A DNA stretch of 64,000 nt from an uncultured Methanobrevibacter sp. (GCF_900316895.1 NZ_ONER01000002.1:1-64000), one strand, 5' to 3'; positions 54,737-64,000 are shown, counted from the first letter of the stretch. Translations and numbers: made by a program. The notes: generated by a model from the letters alone, not told the origin.

Positions 54737-55770
54737 AATATCACATATATTAAAGTAAATAATAATATGATGACTACTGTAAACAGACAAATAGTCATTT
54801 TAGACAGCATTACCGCTTTTGAAATATCTTCTTTTGTTATAACTTTATTGTCATCACCTAAAATATAGGTATCTTTTTTAATCAATTGAATGTTTAATGC
54901 TCCGGCGGTTGTTGCCATTGTATATCCTGAGTTTGGAGATGGACAGTTTCTTGCATCTCTCATCATGATTTTATAGGCATTTCTACCATCAAGATTCATA
55001 AGATAAGCTGAAATAACAATGAACAGTCCTGCAATTCGTGATGGTATAAAATTCAGTATATCATCTATTTTTGCCGGCAAAAAGCCAATGTCAATCAGTT
55101 CTTCAGTTTGGTATCCGAGCATTGCATCCATAGTGTTTGAAATTCTATAAGCCATTGGAATCAGCAGCAGATAAAACAGCTGATTGTCGAGCGGATGACA
55201 TAATATAACAACTCCAAAAATGAAATAATAAAAGACAGGTGCAACATATGAATCGGTAATGTTTTCAGTCAGGCTTTCAATCGTTGCTGAAACAATGAAT
55301 GATTCTGTCAGTTCATCAGTGTCACGACTGACTAGATAGGATACCATCTGCCTTGCTTTGTCAATGTTTTCATCAAGTGCATCCTTGACATCGCTTGCAG
55401 TCTTCAACAGCATGTTGACAGAAAATGTCGATGACAGGAGTATTGAAAACACAATGAAAAACAGAACTAGATTACAACTGCAAATTAAATAAATTAAATA
55501 TAAAATAATAATAGATACTGAATACACTCCTAAAACAACTAACAATCCTGAAATTTTGTTTTTAATCACAATAAATAGTTTTTTGAAGAAATTGATGATT
55601 GATCCCATTATTACGACAGGATGTATTCTTGTGGGAAGCTCTCCAAATATCATGTCTATTATCAATGATAATATTAAGGCAAATATAATAAATAAAAATA
55701 AATTTAATGATATAATATTGCTTATTTTTGTTGTAATTATACCATTAATCAAATTATTATATTCAATCAT
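54733..55770 (-). CDS. cbiB: Adenosylcobinamide-phosphate synthase
   Basis: CbiB attaches the aminopropanol-phosphate side arm to cobyric acid at the membrane. The 345-residue polytopic protein has DMIFGELPTRIHPVVIMG, the TLGYQ-like TMDAMLGYQTEELIDIGFLPAKIDD, and the NCPSPNSGYTMATTAGAL substrate motif. It has about five hydrophobic segments. It is first in a cbiB-cbiG operon. The very AT-rich upstream region is shared with the divergent DUF2299 gene. Confidence 0.93.
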   Translation of the reverse strand: MIEYNNLINGIITTKISNIISLNLFLFIIFALILSLIIDMIFGELPTRIHPVVIMGSIINFFKKLFIVIKNKISGLLVVLGVYSVSIIILYLIYLICSCNLVLFFIVFSILLSSTFSVNMLLKTASDVKDALDENIDKARQMVSYLVSRDTDELTESFIVSATIESLTENITDSYVAPVFYYFIFGVVILCHPLDNQLFYLLLIPMAYRISNTMDAMLGYQTEELIDIGFLPAKIDDILNFIPSRIAGLFIVISAYLMNLDGRNAYKIMMRDARNCPSPNSGYTMATTAGALNIQLIKKDTYILGDDNKVITKEDISKAVMLSKMTICLFTVVIILLFTLIYVIL

Positions 55771-55835
55771 AGTTTAATTTATATAATTAAAAAATAAATA
55801 ATTTATTATAAATTTTTTAATAAAAGATGGTTATT

Positions 55836-56318
55836 ATGAATCTTGAAGAAAATGTAAGACAATGGTTATCTGAAGAAGATTTGTTAAGAGAAGCCAAGTA
55901 TGATGAAAATGCTGATTTTCACTATATAATTGAATTTCCAAAAGAAAATATCATGGATGTTGTAAAGCCAGCAGGTAAAGATTGTTTGATTGTTGCATGC
56001 GCTACACAGGTTGCACAACAACATTTGGACCTGATGAGGCAAGCTGATAAAAAAACTCAAAAGGATTTCATCATGGATTTGAACTTTGGTTTGAATAATT
56101 TCCTGGTCGATTTTGAGCTTCAGGTTGCACAGGATATTTTGCAGCAATTTGTAGTCACTGAACAGATTTTTGAGGATGGAATCACCAAAAATGAATTTTT
56201 CAGAACTCTTAAACGTGTTTTCAAAGCCAAACTTCATTGTATCTGGTTAATCGACAAGACTTTCGGATCAATTCAAATTAATGTCACACCTTCCAATGAG
56301 AATGACATGTTCATTTAG
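55836..56318 (+). CDS. DUF2299-family protein
   Basis: This 160-residue protein resembles DUF2299, an archaeal family of unknown role. NVRQWLSEEDLL at the N-terminus, a beta segment HYIIEFPKENIMDVVKP and a long helical middle are visible; the pattern recalls class III secretion chaperone-like alpha/beta folds. I chose 55836 because the in-frame ATG at 55827 is too close to the AT-rich promoter. It ends 7 nt before the first G-rich origin element. Confidence 0.75.
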   Translation: MNLEENVRQWLSEEDLLREAKYDENADFHYIIEFPKENIMDVVKPAGKDCLIVACATQVAQQHLDLMRQADKKTQKDFIMDLNFGLNNFLVDFELQVAQDILQQFVVTEQIFEDGITKNEFFRTLKRVFKAKLHCIWLIDKTFGSIQINVTPSNENDMFI

Positions 56319-56325
56319 AGAGGGA

Positions 56326-56953
56326 GGGGTGTATTTCAAGTGAAACACTTTCGTTGATATTGTAAGACTGAAGGGGTCTATTTCAACTGTAACACTTGAA
56401 ATTTATCTTTTATTTTTGCGCTTGTTTTCCTGATTAAACATATTGTTTTTCCTTTATTTTATAATTTCAACATTTAATCTTGTTTTTTACACTTGAAATG
56501 CATGTCTTCATTTTAAGTTTTTTGAAAAAAATATTACACTTGAAACGGACCTCTCTGTCTTTGTGACAAATCATGATAATTTTTTCAGATTTGATGTCCA
56601 TTAGCTGATTTGAGTAGTTTGAATTCATATTTTTTAGAGATAAATACACTTGAAATCATTATCTTTTATTTGAAATAATACTATTTCACATTTAAAAATT
56701 AAAATATTAAAATCAAATATTTTTGAATTTTAATAATATATATTCATTTATTTTATATTATAATTATATATAATCATTTTTATTCATTTTAACTTATTTT
56801 AATCAAATTAATTTTTAGAGATTTTTCAATTATTAATACAATTTTCATAACTTTGTAATAAAAACCTTTATTTATGAGGTATTTTATATTATTAACACTG
56901 GAAATTATACTTACTACATTTTTGTTATTTACTTAATTTTTTAGGTGGGAAAG
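56326..56953. other. Probable replication origin (oriC) upstream of cdc6
   Basis: Six copies of the mini-ORB 13-mer lie within 56326-56655, followed by about 250 nt of almost pure A/T (56690-56945) that could unwind. The cdc6 gene begins directly after. Copies: 56334-56346 and 56381-56393 (minus orientation, each with GGGGTNTA in front), and 56389-56401, 56486-56498 (exact TTTACACTTGAAA), 56533-56545 and 56643-56655 (plus orientation). The same repeat is the known Cdc6 site at the Methanothermobacter origin. No gene is seen here. Confidence 0.88.
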
Positions 56954-58120
56954 ATGGCGAATATTTTTGAGGATGAACAACTTATTTCAAACAGAAGGAA
57001 AAATCAGATATTTAAAAACAAGAAACCTCTGGATCACAGATTTTTACCAGAAAAACTAGTTCATAGGGATGAGCAAATCAGAGAAATTGCAAGAAATTGG
57101 GTCGATGTTTTGGATAATGTCACTCCATCAAACGTCACATTATACGGTAAAACAGGAACAGGAAAAACAGCTGCTTCCAAATTCGCACGTGAACAGCTGA
57201 TGGAAGTTGCAGACAACGAAAACATCTTTGTAAAGATAGAATATATCCGATGCACAGATTTCACTACTGAATACCAGGTTATTGCCGAGTTGTGTAACAG
57301 GCTTGGACGTGATGTTCCAAATCGTGGATGGACCAAGGCCGAGGTTGTAAATGCATTCAGAAGCCTGTTTAGAACCAATGCATTTGGTAAAAAACTTCAG
57401 CTAATCGTTATATTGGACGAAATCGATATATTGCTTGATAAGGATGGTGACGGAATATTATACACTTTAACCAGAACAGACAATGTTGCGGTCCTATCAA
57501 TCAGTAACTATCTTGACTTTAAAAACTTAATCAAATCAAGGGTTACCAGTAGCTTAAATGATAAAGAAATAGTATTTCCACCTTATGGAGCAGACCAATT
57601 GTCAGACATTCTATCCGAAAGGGCTGAATTGTCCTTCAATGATGATGTATTAAATGGAGATGTCATTCCATTATGTTCTGCAATGGCCGCTAAAGAGGAA
57701 GGCGATGCAAGATATGCATTGGACCTTTTAAAGAATGCTGGTGAATTGGCTTTTGATGAAGCAAGTGAAAAAGTTACAAGCGATCATGTAAGAAGAGCTA
57801 AAGAAAGAATAGAACATAATAAAGTTAGTGAAATCTTATCCACACTTCCGCTTCAGCAACAAAGGCTTCTGTTAGCTATCTTAACATTAACAAAACAAAA
57901 AGAGGAAATAACCTCTGGAAAACTTTATGAATCCTACACTGAGATTTCCAAAAAGGATGCAGTGACATACAGAAGAATATTTGATTTCATCAATGAGCTT
58001 GAACTGCTCGGTATAATTTCTACAAACACCGTTTCACGTGGCCGTGGAAAAGGTAGGACTAATATAATTAAACTTCAATGTGATGAAACTTTACTTGAAA
58101 CAGCTCTTTACTCTATTTAG
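56954..58120 (+). CDS. cdc6: Orc1/Cdc6 replication initiator
   Basis: The initiator binds ORB repeats and recruits MCM. The 388-residue AAA+ protein has Walker A GKTGTGKT (65-72), Walker B IVILDEID (151-158), sensor 1 LSISNYLDF and the ORC signature with arginine near [18 protein letters not shown] winged-helix domain occupies the last 90 residues. GGTGG lies 5-9 nt before the ATG at 56954, so the in-frame upstream GTG is part of the ribosome-binding site. It overlaps pyrB by 8 nt, tail to tail. Confidence 0.96.
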   Translation: MANIFEDEQLISNRRKNQIFKNKKPLDHRFLPEKLVHRDEQIREIARNWVDVLDNVTPSNVTLYGKTGTGKTAASKFAREQLMEVADNENIFVKIEYIRCTDFTTEYQVIAELCNRLGRDVPNRGWTKAEVVNAFRSLFRTNAFGKKLQLIVILDEIDILLDKDGDGILYTLTRTDNVAVLSISNYLDFKNLIKSRVTSSLNDKEIVFPPYGADQLSDILSERAELSFNDDVLNGDVIPLCSAMAAKEEGDARYALDLLKNAGELAFDEASEKVTSDHVRRAKERIEHNKVSEILSTLPLQQQRLLLAILTLTKQKEEITSGKLYESYTEISKKDAVTYRRIFDFINELELLGIISTNTVSRGRGKGRTNIIKLQCDETLLETALYSI

Positions 58121-59048
58121 GGTTGTTTTTAATTAAAGTTTTTAAAATCGCCATCCTAACAGGTACTGCATTTGCTGCTTGCTTGAAATATTTGTTGTAT
58201 TTGGTATCGTCAACATCACCGGCGATTTCATCTATTCTTGGCAGTGGATGCATTACAATCAAATCCTTGCCTTCCAACATTTTTTTGTTGATGATGTAAG
58301 CGCCTTTTATTTTTAAATAATCATCAATGTCAACAAAACGCTCTTTTTGGATTCTGGTTACATACAGCACGTCAACGTCATCGATAATATCTTCAATGTT
58401 ATCAACCTCTACATACTCGACATTGGTTTTGTTTAAGTCATGAAGAATCTCCTGAGGCATTCTGAGCTCCGGAGGTGATACCAGATAAATTTTAATGTTA
58501 TTGAATAATGTTAAGGATTGGGCCAGTGAATGCACTGTACGGCCGAATTTCAAATCTCCAATCAAAGCGATATTTAAATTGTCGATTGATCCGATTTCAT
58601 CTCTTATGGTGTATAGGTCGAGCAGTGTCTGTGTAGGATGTTGGCCTGCACCGTCACCTGCATTTATGACAGGAACATCTACTAAGTCTGATATGAATTT
58701 TGACACTCCTTCAAGCTCGTGTCTGATTACAAGGGCATCACTGTAGGCTTCAAACATTTTTGCTGTATCTGCAATGCTTTCACCTTTTGAAACCGAACTT
58801 GAGTCGCTGCTTGCAAATCCAATGCACTGTCCGTTGAAACGTTTCATTGCAGTTTCAAAGGATATTCTTGTTCTTGTTGATGGTTCAAAAAACATTAAAC
58901 CTAATACTTTTCCTTTTAATTCATCTGAAATTGCTTTAGATTGAGCAATATCTTCTAATTTGGAAGCTTCATCAAGAATATATTCTATGTCTTCTCTTTC
59001 AAAGTCTTTAATTGAAATAATGTTTTTCAGTTTGAAAATTTTAACCAC
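58113..59048 (-). CDS. pyrB: Aspartate carbamoyltransferase catalytic subunit
   Basis: PyrB joins carbamoyl phosphate and aspartate in pyrimidine synthesis. The 311-residue protein has [40 protein letters not shown], the [12 protein letters not shown] block and [11 protein letters not shown]. The start codon is uncertain. The frame begins with a GTG at 59048 that lies within GGTGG, and no ATG follows for many codons. By comparison with leuB (GGTGG-N5-TTG), initiation at an ATT nine nt inside (59039) is possible. HisG ends 5 nt upstream. Confidence 0.93.
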   Translation of the reverse strand: MVKIFKLKNIISIKDFEREDIEYILDEASKLEDIAQSKAISDELKGKVLGLMFFEPSTRTRISFETAMKRFNGQCIGFASSDSSSVSKGESIADTAKMFEAYSDALVIRHELEGVSKFISDLVDVPVINAGDGAGQHPTQTLLDLYTIRDEIGSIDNLNIALIGDLKFGRTVHSLAQSLTLFNNIKIYLVSPPELRMPQEILHDLNKTNVEYVEVDNIEDIIDDVDVLYVTRIQKERFVDIDDYLKIKGAYIINKKMLEGKDLIVMHPLPRIDEIAGDVDDTKYNKYFKQAANAVPVRMAILKTLIKNNPK

Positions 59049-59053
59049 CTTTT

Positions 59054-59914
59054 TTAGATTATTCTTTCAATTGGCACAACGAGAATATCACGGGCACCGG
59101 CATTTCTTAAATCATTGACAAGTTCAAAAACTTCTTTTTCATCAATAACCGCTTGCACGGCAACTGTTTTTTTATCTGATAATACTTCAGATATTGTCAG
59201 ACCACCCATTGAAGGCATCACTTCTTTTACCTTTGTCAAATCGATTTCATCAACATTCATCATGATTAGCTTTTTCCTGTCGGCATCAAGCACACCTTTT
59301 ATACTTGTGCTTACAGCTTCAATCAATTCTTTTTTATTTTTTAGACTGTCATGATTTGCAATGAGCTTAATGGAACTTTCCAGTATTATATCAATGATTT
59401 CTAAATGATTCATTTTAAGGGTAGTTCCTGTACTTGTAAGATCTGTTATCAAGTCTGCAATACCTATAAATGGAGCGGCTTCAGTGGATCCGCTTAACTT
59501 AACGATTTTTAAATCCAAGCCTTTTTCCTCTAAATATTTTTTTGTTAAGACCGGAAATTCGGTAGCCACTTTCATATCATCAGTAATGTCATCAATTGAA
59601 TTGATGTTTGATTCTTCAGGAGCCGCCAGGACAAGTTTTGTCTGTCCAAATCTTAGGTCAAGCAGTTCACAAATATCCGCTTCGTTTTCCTTTATCAAAT
59701 CCACACCTGTTATTCCAATGTCTGCCACACCGTCATTGACAAACTCAGGTATATCGGATGCTCTTGCAAACATCACCTCTATATTTTCGTTGAATGTTTT
59801 TGAAATTAATTTACGATTGCTTTTGTCGATTAATCCTAGTCCTGCTTTTTCCAAGATGTTTATAGATGGTTCACTGATTCTTCCTTTTGAAGGAACCGCA
59901 ATTTTAATTTTCAT
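59054..59914 (-). CDS. hisG: ATP phosphoribosyltransferase, long form
   Basis: HisG starts histidine synthesis by joining ATP and PRPP. This 286-residue enzyme is the long form, with a C-terminal ACT-like regulatory domain (VQAVIDEKEVFELVNDLRNAGARDILVVPIERII) that binds histidine. The catalytic part has VPSKGRI, FVNDGVADIGITGVDLI and the PRPP loop DLTSTGTTL. I prefer the second of two adjacent ATGs (59914). It precedes pyrB by 5 nt, an unusual histidine/pyrimidine pair. Confidence 0.95.
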   Translation of the reverse strand: MKIKIAVPSKGRISEPSINILEKAGLGLIDKSNRKLISKTFNENIEVMFARASDIPEFVNDGVADIGITGVDLIKENEADICELLDLRFGQTKLVLAAPEESNINSIDDITDDMKVATEFPVLTKKYLEEKGLDLKIVKLSGSTEAAPFIGIADLITDLTSTGTTLKMNHLEIIDIILESSIKLIANHDSLKNKKELIEAVSTSIKGVLDADRKKLIMMNVDEIDLTKVKEVMPSMGGLTISEVLSDKKTVAVQAVIDEKEVFELVNDLRNAGARDILVVPIERII

Positions 59915-60061
59915 CATATCTTCTCAAAAATTTTTTTATCTGATAATATTATTTAAATATTGTTATTAATAATCTTTATTAATTATTAATGAATATCAAT
60001 ACTTTTATTTTTAAAAATTTGTAAATTATTTTTATTCATTTTAAAATCATGGCATAATTTA

Positions 60062-60080
60062 GCGAAATATTTAAATATTA
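60062..60080 (+). promoter_or_regulatory. BRE/TATA promoter of the histone gene
   Basis: GCGAAATATTTAAATATTA has a purine-rich BRE directly before a TTTAAATA box, about 80-95 nt upstream of the histone ATG. This is typical of strongly expressed archaeal genes. Confidence 0.55.
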
Positions 60081-60156
60081 AGATATATTATATCTTATTT
60101 AACTTATTATTTGTTGATAATAATAAGTTTTAACAGAATTATGTGAGGTGAAAATT

Positions 60157-60363
60157 ATGTCTGAAATACCAAAAGCTCCTATCGCAAGGATCATCAAAGA
60201 ATCTGGTGCAGAAAGAGTTAGCGAAGACGCAAAAGCTGCATTAGCTGAATACTTAGAAGAAGTAGCTCGTGATGTTGCTAAAGAAGCAAACAACGTTGCA
60301 AAAATCGCAAAACGTAAAACTGTTAAAGCAGATGATATTAAATTAGCTATCAAAAACTTATAA
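60157..60363 (+). CDS. Archaeal histone
   Basis: This 68-residue histone-fold protein wraps DNA as dimers and higher multimers. It starts [25 protein letters not shown] and has the core [33 protein letters not shown]. These match HMf-type histones with the paired RKT DNA-binding loop; no tail is present. GAGGTGA sits 7 nt before the ATG at 60157, so the longer frame from 60148 is not used. T-runs after the stop (60378-60398) should end transcription. Confidence 0.97.
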   Translation: MSEIPKAPIARIIKESGAERVSEDAKAALAEYLEEVARDVAKEANNVAKIAKRKTVKADDIKLAIKNL

Positions 60364-60408
60364 ATAGTTTTAGCTAACTTTTTTTTATTTTTTTTTAAAG
60401 GTGTTATC

Positions 60409-61710
60409 ATGAATAATACTATTTTGATTAAAGACGCATTAATTTTAAACCCGAATAATTTTGAAAACAAGAAACAATCCTTATTAATTAAAGATGATTT
60501 AATCGCTGAAATTTCAGATGAAATCGACGACAGCAATGTCGACAAGATAATCGATGCGGAAGGTAAAATACTGCTTCCGGGATTAATCAATACTCATACT
60601 CATTTATCAATGACATTATTCAGAGGCCTTGCCGATGATTTGAGCCTCGACAGTTGGTTGAACGATCATATCTGGCCAATGGAAGCAAATCTCAATGGAG
60701 ATTACTGCTATATCGGTGCCCTTTTGGGTGCAGTTGAGCTAATCAAGTCAGGAACAACAACCTTTTCTGACATGTACTTCTACATGGAAGATGTTGCCCG
60801 TGCAGTTGAGGATGCTGGAATCAGGGCAGTCTTATCATATGGAATGATAGACTTTGGCGATGCCGAAAGGAGGGAAGCTGAAATTAAGGAAAACATGGCG
60901 CTATATGAAGCCTGCAATGGAATGGCAGACGGAAGAATCAAGGTATTTTTCGGCCCTCATTCACCATATACAGCTTCCGAGGAACTACTGATTAAAGTAC
61001 GTGAATTGGCTGATGAGCATAACATTGGAATTCACATACACGTTTCTGAAACCCAAAAGGAAATCAATGACAGTTTGGATGAAAGAGGCCTAAGGCCATT
61101 TGAATACTTGGAAAAAATCGGATTTTTAGGTCCGGATGTTGTTGCTGCACACTGTGTATGGTTAAGTGATGAAGAAATTGAAATAATCAAAAAGCATGAT
61201 GTAAAAGTGTCACACAACCCTTGCAGTAACATGAAATTGGCTTCAGGTATTGCTCCGATTTCAAAACTGATTGAAAATGATATCTGCGTATCCATCGGTA
61301 CCGATGGAGCTTCTTCAAACAATAATTTGGATTTGATTGAAGAGTTGAAAACTGCCAGTTTGCTACAAAAGGTTTCAACTTTAGATCCTAAGGTATTAAA
61401 TTCAGATGAAGCTATCGAAATGGCTACCATTAAAGGTGCTGAAGCGTTAGGCTTAAGTGATGAGATAGGTTCTATTGAAGTCGGTAAAAAAGCTGATATT
61501 ATTTTGATTGACACAAACAGTGCCAACATGGTTCCGGACAGTTCATCCTTGTCCTCCAATGTAATTTACTCAGCAAACGGTTCAAATGTAGATACCACTA
61601 TTTGCAACGGTAAAATACTAATGGAAAATAAGAAATTAACAACTTTGGATGAAGATGAAATTTATGCTAGAGCCAAACAGGCCATAAAAGAATTAAAAGA
61701 AGCTATCTAG
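60409..61710 (+). CDS. dadD: 5'-deoxyadenosine / methylthioadenosine / S-adenosylhomocysteine deaminase
   Basis: This 433-residue amidohydrolase deaminates adenosine by-products of radical SAM and methylation reactions, allowing methionine/SAM salvage. Metal ligands are visible in LPGLINTHTHLSMTLFRGLADDLSLDSWL, FFGPHSPYTAS, GIHIHVSETQKE, VAAHCVWLSDEEI and VSIGTDGASSNNNLDLIEELKTA. In methanogens the characterised relative (MJ1541) prefers 5'-deoxyadenosine. GGTG precedes the ATG; it overlaps tfrA by 8 nt at its end. Confidence 0.92.
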   Translation: MNNTILIKDALILNPNNFENKKQSLLIKDDLIAEISDEIDDSNVDKIIDAEGKILLPGLINTHTHLSMTLFRGLADDLSLDSWLNDHIWPMEANLNGDYCYIGALLGAVELIKSGTTTFSDMYFYMEDVARAVEDAGIRAVLSYGMIDFGDAERREAEIKENMALYEACNGMADGRIKVFFGPHSPYTASEELLIKVRELADEHNIGIHIHVSETQKEINDSLDERGLRPFEYLEKIGFLGPDVVAAHCVWLSDEEIEIIKKHDVKVSHNPCSNMKLASGIAPISKLIENDICVSIGTDGASSNNNLDLIEELKTASLLQKVSTLDPKVLNSDEAIEMATIKGAEALGLSDEIGSIEVGKKADIILIDTNSANMVPDSSSLSSNVIYSANGSNVDTTICNGKILMENKKLTTLDEDEIYARAKQAIKELKEAI

Positions 61711-63346
61711 CTTCAAATTCTATTTTATTTTTATTTATTATTATACTCTTTTTCCATTCATCTTTAGTTTCAGGAAAATCACTTCTGAAGTGTGCGCCAC
61801 GGCTTTCTCTACGTATTATTGCTGATTTTACAGTCAGAATACATATTTCAACCATGTTTATTACTTCAAGGGCGGTTACCAGATCTGTGTTGTATTGTTT
61901 TTTGTCGCTGACATCAAGGTTAACGAGTTCCTTTTGCATTTCCAGAAGCTCACCCAATGCTTCGTTAAGGGTTTTTTCTTCACGAACGATTGCAACCTTT
62001 TCCCACATCAGGTTTTTGATTCTGTTTTTGAATTCCTTCGGTTTGACGGATCCTTTTTTAATCAGGCCTTCAATTCTTGAGGCTTCTTCGCGAACCATTT
62101 CATCATTGGTTTTGAGTTCGCTTTCCTTTGCGGCCTTTGATGCGCTTACACCGGCAATTCTACCGAATACCTGTGTATCAGCCAGTGCATTGCCGCCCAA
62201 ACGGTTCGCTCCATGGACTCCTCCACAGACTTCTCCCGCTCCAAACAGGTTATCCAGGGAACTTGATGCATCGGTATTTATTTTAAGCCCTCCCATAAAG
62301 TGGTGTGCGGTTGGTGCCACTTCTATCGGGCCGTGTTTGATGTCCACTCCTACATTTTCAAACTGCAGTACCATTGTTTCGAGCTTTTCATCGATGTAAT
62401 CGTCATCCAGATGTGAAATGTCAAGGTATACTCCGCCGTTTTCGGTTCCTCTTCCTTCAATGATTTCCTGATAGATTGATCTTGCAACGACGTCACGTGT
62501 GGCAAGCTCCATCTTTTCTGGTGCATATTTGCTCATGAACCTTTCGCCTTCGCTGTTAATGAGCTTTCCGCCTTCGGCCCTTACCGCTTCGGTTACAAGG
62601 ACTCCCTTTTTGGATTCGGGCGCCACCATTCCTGTCGGGTGGAACTGAACCTGTTCCATGTCAACAAGATTTGCGCCGGCACGGTAGGAAATTGCATATC
62701 CGTCTCCATTCTTTTGGAAGGTATTGGATGTTACAGGGTATAGTTGTCCGGCTCCTCCGCTTGCAAGGATGGTCGCTTTTGCCTTGAAGTATATGAGGCT
62801 TGAATCTTTCAGGTTTAGGCCGGTTGCGCCTATCACCTGATTGCCGTCAGTGACGAGGGATGTAATCATTACCTCTTCAATGCATTCAATATCTCTTTTG
62901 ATGATTTCCTCTTTAAGAGCATTCAACAGCTCTGCACCGGTTCTGTCTCCTTGATAGCAGGTTCTTCTGAAGCTCTGACCTCCAAATGGTCTTTGGTCTA
63001 TTTCTCCAGACTCCTGCCTGTCGAACAGTGCGCCATAGTTTTCAAGGTCAACCAATCTTTTTGGTGACTCGCTGACGAGTATTTCAACAAGTTTTTTGTC
63101 ATTCAGATAACTTCCACCTTTTAGGGTGTCATTGAAGTGAGCGTCTATGGAGTCATCCTTGTCTACTGTTTTGAATACTGCATTGTATCCTCCTTCTGCC
63201 ATTCCGGTACAGCCTGACCTGAATGACAATCCTTTTGACACGATGATTGCTTTTAGACCTGCATCGTCAACTTCGATAGCTGCTCTTGAACCTGCTCCTC
63301 CAGATCCAATGATTAACACATCTGTAGAGATAGTTTTTATTTCCAT
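61703..63346 (-). CDS. tfrA: Thiol:fumarate reductase subunit A (CoM/CoB-dependent)
   Basis: TfrA is the flavoprotein subunit of the enzyme that reduces fumarate to succinate with coenzymes M and B as electron donors. The 547-residue protein has the FAD motif IIGSGGAGSRAAIE, GMAEGGYNAV with the flavin-attachment-side context, and HFNDTLKGGSYLNDKKL. RAGANLVDMEQVQFHPTG, the active-site TAHHFMGGLKIN and GGVHGANRLGGNAL are also present. The last part is the succinate-dehydrogenase C-terminal helix bundle. TfrB is not in the window. Confidence 0.94.
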   Translation of the reverse strand: MEIKTISTDVLIIGSGGAGSRAAIEVDDAGLKAIIVSKGLSFRSGCTGMAEGGYNAVFKTVDKDDSIDAHFNDTLKGGSYLNDKKLVEILVSESPKRLVDLENYGALFDRQESGEIDQRPFGGQSFRRTCYQGDRTGAELLNALKEEIIKRDIECIEEVMITSLVTDGNQVIGATGLNLKDSSLIYFKAKATILASGGAGQLYPVTSNTFQKNGDGYAISYRAGANLVDMEQVQFHPTGMVAPESKKGVLVTEAVRAEGGKLINSEGERFMSKYAPEKMELATRDVVARSIYQEIIEGRGTENGGVYLDISHLDDDYIDEKLETMVLQFENVGVDIKHGPIEVAPTAHHFMGGLKINTDASSSLDNLFGAGEVCGGVHGANRLGGNALADTQVFGRIAGVSASKAAKESELKTNDEMVREEASRIEGLIKKGSVKPKEFKNRIKNLMWEKVAIVREEKTLNEALGELLEMQKELVNLDVSDKKQYNTDLVTALEVINMVEICILTVKSAIIRRESRGAHFRSDFPETKDEWKKSIIINKNKIEFEAR

Positions 63347-63557
63347 TTCGATTACCCTGTAAAATTTTATTATAGTAATACTATATTTTTCATCGTTAAA
63401 AATATTTATTAATCAAAAAAAATTAAATGTATAGTGTTGAATCTATATTTCTTAAATTAAATTTGAAACATTTATTTTATAGATTTATTAAATTAAAAAT
63501 TTAGTTAAAAATTTTGATAGTTATTTGATTTGATGTCATTTAATTTGAGGTTATTTC

Positions 63558-63932
63558 ATGAAAATTGAGGGTGAAGTTAAGAGCGGTTTGGGAAAGGGTT
63601 CATATTTCATGTCACAGGAATTCTACTCAAACGAATTCAGGAAAAATTTGGGATTCGTTCCATTCCCTGGAACATTGAATGTTGTTGTCAGCGACGAGTA
63701 TTTGGATGAAATCAATGAAATCAAGGATAATTGTCAAAATATAATCAAACCAGATGAAGGATTCGGGGCTGTAAAATACATAGAAGCCGTATTGAATGAT
63801 GAGATTAATGGGGCAATAGTATTCCCAGCTAAAACGGTTCATGATGTGAATTATTTGGAATTCATTGCCGAGGTCGGATTAAGAGACGAGCTGGGCCTTG
63901 AAGACGGCGATATAGTATCATTGGAATTTTGA
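63558..63932 (+). CDS. ribK: CTP-dependent riboflavin kinase
   Basis: RibK forms FMN from riboflavin with CTP instead of ATP, an archaeal speciality. The 124-residue protein fits the family: EGEVKSGLGKGSYFMSQEFYSNEFRKNLGFVPFPGTLNV with the GxGxG loop, then the central FGAVKYIEAVL and an end VGLRDELGLEDGDIVSLEF. Its TGAGGT Shine-Dalgarno lies 6 nt before ATG. It precedes an FMN riboswitch by about 45 nt, so flavin genes probably continue beyond the window. Confidence 0.94.
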   Translation: MKIEGEVKSGLGKGSYFMSQEFYSNEFRKNLGFVPFPGTLNVVVSDEYLDEINEIKDNCQNIIKPDEGFGAVKYIEAVLNDEINGAIVFPAKTVHDVNYLEFIAEVGLRDELGLEDGDIVSLEF

Positions 63933-63975
63933 TACCATAAAGTATTTTATACATAACGAATATATTTTTTAATAC

Positions 63976-64000
63976 GTTCTCGGGGCGGGGTGAAATTCCC
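63976..64000 (+). promoter_or_regulatory. FMN riboswitch (RFN element), 5' part cut by window end
   Basis: GTTCTCGGGGCGGGGTGAAATTCCC matches the start of the RFN consensus (CTTCGGGGCAGGGTGAAATTCCC) at nearly every position. It contains the P1 strand and the first conserved loop. It should sense FMN and control a gene past the window, probably another riboflavin gene. The remainder of the element cannot be inspected. Confidence 0.85.

Noticed and set aside
56326..56655. Repeats upstream of cdc6 considered as a CRISPR array
   Set aside because: The repeats are only 13 bp, occur in both orientations at irregular spacing and have no cas genes nearby; they fit ORB origin repeats.
61032..61559. 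A 175-codon minus-strand frame inside the deaminase gene
   Set aside because: Antisense to conserved amidohydrolase motifs; the composition is that of a shadow frame.

Overview
The window looks like the chromosome of a hydrogenotrophic methanogen of the class Methanobacteria, most likely Methanobrevibacter. This rests on gene content: heterodisulfide reductase HdrA, methanogenesis marker protein 11, thiol:fumarate reductase TfrA, CTP-dependent riboflavin kinase, a tandem-domain PurE, an archaeal histone, RadA, multi-OB RPA, DP1 and Cdc6/Orc1. The DNA is AT-rich, intergenic TATA boxes are clear, and many genes use a GGTGAT-type Shine-Dalgarno. No tRNA, rRNA, CRISPR array, transposase or prophage was seen.

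Region by region. 1-6.1 kb holds the start of hdrA (cut by the window edge), an AEC permease and an RPA-radA pair. 6.2-12.1 kb is a minus-strand surface-polysaccharide operon: two tiny paralogous membrane proteins, a TagF-like polymerase, three GT2 glycosyltransferases and a polyprenyl-phosphate sugar transferase. 12.3-19.6 kb carries dTDP-rhamnose synthesis (rfbABC, with rfbD apart), a secreted C69-type dipeptidase and a UDP-sugar dehydrogenase. A secreted barnase-family RNase and its barstar inhibitor are translationally coupled to the end of rfbD; this is the most striking part of the window. 19.6-25.2 kb has a DUF2264 protein, then leuC-leuD-leuB, a 37-residue membrane protein, ribH and marker protein 11.

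25.4-34.1 kb is a KaiC-like/PPDK-N fusion followed by an ammonia-assimilation block. The block contains glnA, behind a palindrome matching the NrpR operator, and a glutamate synthase split over separate genes. One of those genes encodes a circularly permuted FrhB-like protein, which suggests F420H2 as electron donor. 34.3-45.2 kb contains a membrane GT2 enzyme, Tex, a TumE/HTH toxin-antitoxin-like pair with a palindromic operator candidate, purE, a UbiD-type decarboxylase, AmrS-like radical SAM, thiL, three CbiX-type chelatase domains with His-rich loops, and an orphan DUF35 protein. 45.3-50.7 kb holds a Cys-rich pilin-like pair, an MgtE-type transporter with a PhoU/TrkA-C partner, and cbiH.

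50.8-64 kb contains DP1, a class II aldolase, a small RHH regulator, UPF0147, cbiG, cbiB, DUF2299, then a probable replication origin (six mini-ORB repeats and an AT-rich stretch) directly upstream of cdc6. Next come pyrB, hisG, a histone, an adenosine-type deaminase, tfrA and ribK. The last 25 bases are the 5' part of an FMN riboswitch whose gene lies beyond the window. Two further exact copies of the 13-bp origin repeat occur at 12.3 and 46.7 kb.
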